From the NCBI GenBank assembly GCA_964507245.1, contig CAZDQC010000132.1:1-9160 (forward strand): DNA of 9,160 bases, in the 5' to 3' direction. Position numbers and translations under genes: made by a program. The notes below the pieces were generated by a model. That model was not told where the DNA came from, searched no databases, and saw only the letters and a list, made by a program, of their open reading frames with translations. Positions 5,622 through 9,160 of the stretch are shown in pieces. Position 1 is the first letter of the stretch. Each line of letters begins with the position of its first letter. Origin of the DNA: GCA-2731375 sp964507245. Its GTDB lineage: Bacteria > Pseudomonadota > Alphaproteobacteria > GCA-2731375.

Positions 5622-6575
5622 TTATACGCGAAGCCTTTCCGCTTCTAGATTTTCGCGTTCCGCCGCCGGTAAGTGGCTGAGAGCTTGGCTAATGAAGTCC
5701 ATTCCAACCAATTCGCACCATGAATCCATTAACCGGAGCGTTACCGGCCCGACCTTACCAGAACCGATTGGCATGCCGTTCATACTCACGATTGGTAAAA
5801 TGCCAAAACTGTTGGTGGTGAGGAAGGCTTCTTCCGCGTTGTAGACATCGTAGGGAGTAAAGACGCCTTCATCACAGCCGATCTGTTTTTCTTCCGCAAG
5901 TTCGCGGATGGCTGCCATGTCGGCTCCGCTTAGCACTAGCCGTGTGTCGGGCACCTTAACACGTCCCCCAGAGACGAATAAGAAGTTCGCGCCAGTGCCC
6001 TCGGTTATATTGCCTTCAAGGTCGAGCATCACAGCGAAGGCCTCTGGATTATGCGCCCTAGCCTCCATCTCAGCTTGGAAGTGGTTCATCTTGTTTGAAA
6101 TCTTAGCTTTGGGCGAGACGCATTCTGGCGGGGTACGGCGGGTCGACGGCGTGATCGCTGGTGCTCCACTGACGTAGAATTTGGCAAAGCTGGAGAAGGA
6201 GATCATGCGGCAGAAAATTGCTACGGTGCCCGCTGGCATCAAACCGTTAGTCGCCTCCATCGAGCCTCGCGAAACGTAATAGTTAATCGCAATGTCGTCG
6301 TTGGCGTCGATTAGTTTCAGGTTCGCCGCAATTACTTTATCTGTGGCATTGCGGAGCATCTCTTTCGTTATACCGGGATCGACCCGAGCATAGAGCAAGC
6401 TGCGGAAGAAGCGATCAATCCGGTATGGCATCTGGAACGGTTTTCCGCCATAGGTGCGAATGGAGTCGTAAACTGCGTCACCCCATTGGACGCCGCGATC
6501 GGTCAAAGGGATCATTGCTTCGCTTTCACGAACCATTTTCCCATTCAAATAGGCCCAAAGCTTGGCATTTGGCAT
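5622..6575 (-). CDS. Class IV PLP-dependent aminotransferase (branched-chain/D-amino-acid/amine type), 317 aa
   Basis: Fold-type IV transaminases move an amino group between an amine or amino acid and a 2-oxo acid using pyridoxal phosphate. Family blocks are IPLTDRGVQWGDAVYDSIRT (22-41), SPKAKISNKMNHFQAEMEAR (154-173), LDLEGNITEGTGANFLFV (184-201) and NAEEAFLTTNSFGILPI (246-262). The PLP lysine is most likely K158 in the PKAK segment, by alignment from memory with related enzymes; K162 is a less likely alternative. E192 in TEGTGAN is the usual PLP-nitrogen partner. The substrate cannot be assigned: branched-chain amino acids, D-amino acids and (R)-amines are all handled within this fold. ATG 6575 is chosen because AAGGAGG (6584-6590) sits 8 bases before it. 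Starts at 6602 and 6626 are in frame but would put this strong site inside the gene. It is convergent with the P450 and divergent from hyuB. Confidence 0.9.
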   Translation of the reverse strand: MPNAKLWAYLNGKMVRESEAMIPLTDRGVQWGDAVYDSIRTYGGKPFQMPYRIDRFFRSLLYARVDPGITKEMLRNATDKVIAANLKLIDANDDIAINYYVSRGSMEATNGLMPAGTVAIFCRMISFSSFAKFYVSGAPAITPSTRRTPPECVSPKAKISNKMNHFQAEMEARAHNPEAFAVMLDLEGNITEGTGANFLFVSGGRVKVPDTRLVLSGADMAAIRELAEEKQIGCDEGVFTPYDVYNAEEAFLTTNSFGILPIVSMNGMPIGSGKVGPVTLRLMDSWCELVGMDFISQALSHLPAAERENLEAERLRV

Positions 6576-6583
6576 TTCCACGC

Positions 6584-6590
6584 CCTCCTT
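6584..6590 (-). promoter_or_regulatory. Ribosome binding site of the aminotransferase
   Basis: AAGGAGG on the minus strand, 8 bases before ATG 6575. It is one of the strongest ribosome binding sites in the window and settles the start in favour of 6575 over the longer in-frame options. Confidence 0.8.
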
Positions 6591-6775
6591 TTCCAGCATA
6601 ATTTGCCTGATTAGCTCCCGCCTCAATCGTACTCTAAGGCTCTTTCAGAAAGTGGTGACAATCAATTATCCTAGCTGTTCAAACTATTATTTAAGCCATC
6701 TCGGCGCGTCGGATACAACTGCTTTAGACTTTATGCTTTTGTTAGCCTAGTGCTATGCGCAATAATATCTCGCAA

Positions 6776-6791
6776 CAATTTTTTTAAATTG
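6776..6791. promoter_or_regulatory. AT-rich inverted repeat, candidate operator half of a pair
   Basis: CAATTT and AAATTG form 6-base arms around a TTTT spacer. The 18-base context 6775-6792 matches the palindrome at 6831-6848 at 13 of 18 positions, sharing AATTTTT then AAATT. The two are 56 bases apart. It could be a regulator site or simply a product of AT-richness. Confidence 0.3.
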
Positions 6792-6830
6792 ATGCTCGGA
6801 CTTTCATTTTCTTGCAAAGAAGCTTTGTTT

Positions 6831-6848
6831 TGAATTTTTGAAAATTCA
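6831..6848. promoter_or_regulatory. 18-bp AT-rich palindrome, candidate operator
   Basis: TGAATTTT and AAAATTCA are perfect 8-base arms around a 2-base centre TG. The centre lies about 108 bases before the hyuB start, a plausible place for a transcription factor. No run of U follows that would make it a terminator. A regulator gene is not in the window. Confidence 0.4.
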
Positions 6849-6946
6849 CCCCACCGTACGATAATGCAGACTCGTGACCGGATGCCAAAATATTTAGAAA
6901 TGTTTTTCCAATTTTTCTGCCAACCCATCTACGTAAAGAGAACGCT

Positions 6947-8968
6947 ATGAACGAACTCGGTCGTTTAGAATTGATTCGTGAATCGTTAGTTGCTGTGGTC
7001 AACGAAATGCGGGCTAATGTAATTCGTAGTTCTTTTTCCTCAATAATTTATGAAGGCCACGATTTTTCCTGTGCTCTAGTCACTGCCGACGGTCGGCTCG
7101 TAGCGCAAGGGGATGCCGACAATCCAATTCATATCTTCGCTGTGCCCTACTCGGCGGCCGAAGTGGTGAATTCCTTCAGGGATGACATACACGAAGGGGA
7201 CATCTTTCTGCACAATGATCCCTATACGGGTGGTACTCATTTGAACGATATTCTGATGCTCTACCCGGTATTCCACGACGGGAAACTGGCAATGTTCACA
7301 GCTACGCGCTGCCACTGGGGCGATGTGGGTGGGATGACGCCGGGATCGCTCTCAGGGCGAGTGAAGGAGATATATCAGGAGGGTATGCGCATAGAGCCAA
7401 CACGTATTTGTGAGAAAGGCCAGATGAACGAGGCTTTCGTTAACCTGCTGATCAACAACATGCGTATTCGCCAAGAACGCCGAGGTGATTTCAACACCAT
7501 GCTAGGTTCTTCGCGCAAAGCAGCGGAACATATAGGGCGATTGTTTGAGCGCTTCGGTGGCAGCGCCTTTTTGGAGGCGGTCGAGGAATTGATTACTCGT
7601 TCTGAAGTGGTTACCCGCAACCGTCTCTCGCAAATTCCAGACGGCACGTACTACTCGGAAAGTTACCTTGACAGCGATGGCCATACTCCGGAACCACTGT
7701 TGGGTAGACTAAAGTTGACTGTCGTAGGCAATCAATTGATCGCTGACTTCAGCGGCAGCAGCTCGCAGACAAATGGTCCAACCAATGTAGGTCCAGCCAT
7801 GGCACTCAATGCAGTCGCTAGTGTGGTGAAATCCTATCTCGACCCGCACACTCCAGTGAACCACGGCACGTTCAATCCGATTAAGGTGATCAATCCGCCG
7901 GGCAGTTTTCTCAACGCAACCCTTCCAGCGCCTTGCGGGGGAATGGCTGAATGTCGGGCTATCATGGTAGCGATGATGGTCTCGGCCCTGGGCCAAGCAT
8001 TGCCGGAAAAGCTCGTTGGTGATCTCAAAGGTGGTGCTAACCATGTCTATATGTCGGGCCCGCAGCCCAGCGGATCCGACGGCACGGCCGGTATTTTCTT
8101 GCTTTATGAATACCCAGCTGGAGGGACCGGCGCTACGAAGCATGCAGACGGCAACCATGTTGTTCGAGCATTCCCCGAAGGTGACTTCAATGTGGTACAG
8201 GCGGCTGAAATCGCTGAAATGCAGTGCCCCATCCGAATTGAACAATACGGATTGCGTGACGGCTCCTGTGGAGATGGCGAGTACCGCGGTGGTTGCGGCA
8301 TGCGACGAGATGTACGTATTCTCTCTGATGGCGCCAGTTTGTCCGTATTGGCAGACCATGCGGTTATCCCGCCATTCGGGGTCGCTGGTGGCTATAGTGG
8401 CGACGCCAACCGCTTCGTCGTAATTCGCGATGGGAAAACAATTCAACCTTCGCCGGTACCGGGAAAGGTTGGTGATTTTGCTCTTCTGAAAGGTGATATT
8501 GTGCGCATGGAGTCGTCAGGCGGTGGCGGCTACGGTGATGCGCTGGAACGAGAGCCGGCACGGGTGCAGCAGGATGTATTCTTGGGCTACATCAATGCTG
8601 AACGCGCTAGGCAACGTTACGGTGTGGTGATTGACCTGCAGGGCGAGTTGGATGCGACAGCTACGCAAGCAGAACGCAAACGTTTGCAGGAATTGCGTTT
8701 CACTCTGCCGGTTCAGCTAGCGAATGAAGACGAACTCGATGGTCCGCGTCGACGGATTATTCTATCCGAGAGTGCCGCTGATCGTTTGGGCGTCAGCGTG
8801 GGAGACCTTGTAGAACTATCAATATCTTCGGGCGCGGCTGCTCTCCGCGGCTGGGTTCAGATTGCTGCGACGGATGATGTGCTGCGGCTCGGTCCCTTGG
8901 GCCTTGCCGCCCTGGCGGCTAATCCAGGCGATCAGATCGAACTCCGTTCTGTGAAAGCATCCTTATAA
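6947..8968 (+). CDS. hyuB: Hydantoinase B/oxoprolinase family subunit with C-terminal extension, 673 aa
   Basis: HyuB-type proteins are one of the two subunits of ATP-dependent N-methylhydantoinases, 5-oxoprolinases and related carboxylases. They act in the cytosol with a HyuA partner. Signature blocks are GHDFSCALVTADGRLVAQGD (37-56), FLHNDPYTGGTHLNDI (87-102) and CHWGDVGG (122-129), where H123 and D126 are candidate metal ligands. SSGGGGYGDALEREP marks the usual end of the catalytic core. Residues ~600-670 form an extra module (RRIILSESAADRLGVSVGDLVEL, then LGPLGLAALAANPGDQIEL) whose pattern resembles a double-psi barrel. Most HyuB proteins I know are ~520-590 residues, so the ~80-residue tail accounts for the extra length. 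AAAGAG is 6 bases before ATG 6947. The stop overlaps the start of hyuA by one base (TAATG), so the two are translationally coupled. Substrate is not predictable; hydantoin, N-methylhydantoin and 5-oxoproline are options. Confidence 0.92.
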   Translation: MNELGRLELIRESLVAVVNEMRANVIRSSFSSIIYEGHDFSCALVTADGRLVAQGDADNPIHIFAVPYSAAEVVNSFRDDIHEGDIFLHNDPYTGGTHLNDILMLYPVFHDGKLAMFTATRCHWGDVGGMTPGSLSGRVKEIYQEGMRIEPTRICEKGQMNEAFVNLLINNMRIRQERRGDFNTMLGSSRKAAEHIGRLFERFGGSAFLEAVEELITRSEVVTRNRLSQIPDGTYYSESYLDSDGHTPEPLLGRLKLTVVGNQLIADFSGSSSQTNGPTNVGPAMALNAVASVVKSYLDPHTPVNHGTFNPIKVINPPGSFLNATLPAPCGGMAECRAIMVAMMVSALGQALPEKLVGDLKGGANHVYMSGPQPSGSDGTAGIFLLYEYPAGGTGATKHADGNHVVRAFPEGDFNVVQAAEIAEMQCPIRIEQYGLRDGSCGDGEYRGGCGMRRDVRILSDGASLSVLADHAVIPPFGVAGGYSGDANRFVVIRDGKTIQPSPVPGKVGDFALLKGDIVRMESSGGGGYGDALEREPARVQQDVFLGYINAERARQRYGVVIDLQGELDATATQAERKRLQELRFTLPVQLANEDELDGPRRRIILSESAADRLGVSVGDLVELSISSGAAALRGWVQIAATDDVLRLGPLGLAALAANPGDQIELRSVKASL

Positions 8969-9160
8969 TGGCTACATCGAAATACCTTGTTGGTGTTGAT
9001 GTCGGTGGTACCTTTACTGACCTGTTGGCTTATGACGAGACAGGAGGTCAGTTGCTGGCAGCTAAAGTACCTTCTCTACCGGGTGAACAGTGGCGGGGAG
9101 TTCTTGATGCCCTCACTGAATTGAATTTCAAATCTAACGACATTCGGGCATTCGTCCACG
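8968..9160 (+). CDS. hyuA: Hydantoinase A/oxoprolinase family ATPase subunit (3' part beyond window)
   Basis: The visible 64 residues begin MATSKYLVGVDVGGTFTD. GVDVGGTFTD at 9-18 is the phosphate-binding loop of the actin-like ATPase fold in HyuA, where ATP activates the amide oxygen of the ring. The last visible residues AFVH fit the start of the conserved FVHGTT block of the family. The start codon is fixed by the TAATG overlap with hyuB, and there is no separate gap for a new promoter. A full-length protein of this family is usually ~650-720 residues, so about nine tenths of the gene lies outside. In many known clusters hyuA precedes hyuB; here the order is reversed. Confidence 0.88.
   Translation, partial: MATSKYLVGVDVGGTFTDLLAYDETGGQLLAAKVPSLPGEQWRGVLDALTELNFKSNDIRAFVH

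Larger units (their letters stand above)
6576..6946. other. AT-rich divergent intergenic region between the aminotransferase and hyuB
   Basis: This 371-base gap has no convincing gene. Short open frames exist on both strands but have no recognisable protein content. It must hold the promoters of both flanking genes. The only promoter-like pair I could see on the plus strand is TTGTTA (6739-6744) with TAATAT (6763-6768), an 18-base spacer and 4 of 6 matches each, which is weak. Two related AT-rich inverted repeats lie at 6776-6791 and 6831-6848. The region is markedly richer in A and T than the genes beside it. Confidence 0.6.

Noticed and set aside
6815..6827. CAAAG-AAG-CTTTG hairpin followed by T-rich sequence
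   Set aside because: The stem is 5 bases and AT-rich, and there is no gene ending upstream on the plus strand for it to terminate.
6731..7002. Short minus-strand open frames in the AT-rich gap before hyuB
   Set aside because: They have no ribosome binding site of note, are lysine and asparagine rich as expected from AT-rich DNA, and partly overlap the hyuB start.
7709..8446. Minus-strand 245-codon open frame inside hyuB
   Set aside because: It is antisense to well-conserved hyuB coding sequence, has no recognisable domain, and is the type of shadow frame expected opposite a long gene.

Overview
The window looks like an accessory, catabolism-oriented stretch of a bacterial chromosome, most likely from a Proteobacterium. 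That placement is inferred from gene content (CYP153-type P450, class IV aminotransferase, hydantoinase/oxoprolinase pair, TMADH-like flavoprotein); no ribosomal or housekeeping marker is present to confirm it. The left third is visibly GC-richer than the right half, and the 371-base divergent gap before the hydantoinase genes is strongly AT-rich. No rRNA, tRNA, CRISPR array, transposase or integrase was found.

Layout. Positions 1-4051 are transcribed leftward. In order of transcription they hold a luciferase-like (LLM) flavin or F420 oxidoreductase (4051-3197), a 17-codon ORF with a CxxC pair that ends in an ATGA overlap with the next gene, an arsM-type arsenite methyltransferase (3093-2293), and a 176-base gap with two related ~31-base repeats. 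A 33-codon hydrophobic ORF follows, which also ends in an ATGA overlap, then a large two-domain flavoprotein of the Old Yellow Enzyme/trimethylamine dehydrogenase type that runs off the left edge (2018 to beyond 1). Facing away from the LLM gene is a CYP153-family cytochrome P450 (4263-5486, plus strand). A class IV PLP aminotransferase (6575-5622, minus) converges on the P450. Divergent from it, a hydantoinase B-type gene (6947-8968, plus) overlaps by one base the start of a hydantoinase A-type gene that runs off the right edge.

How the genes may work together. The P450 and LLM enzyme share a divergent control region and could both introduce oxygen into, or oxidise, a hydrocarbon or lipid-like substrate; the P450's redox partners are not in the window. 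The TMADH-like enzyme, the aminotransferase and the HyuB/HyuA pair all belong to families that act on amines, N-methyl compounds or cyclic amides, which suggests organic-nitrogen catabolism. These links are inference. The most unusual points are the two tiny ORFs coupled to larger genes by ATGA overlaps, the incomplete Fe-S ligand set in the TMADH-like enzyme, the extra C-terminal barrel-like domain on HyuB, and the repeat pairs in two intergenic regions.
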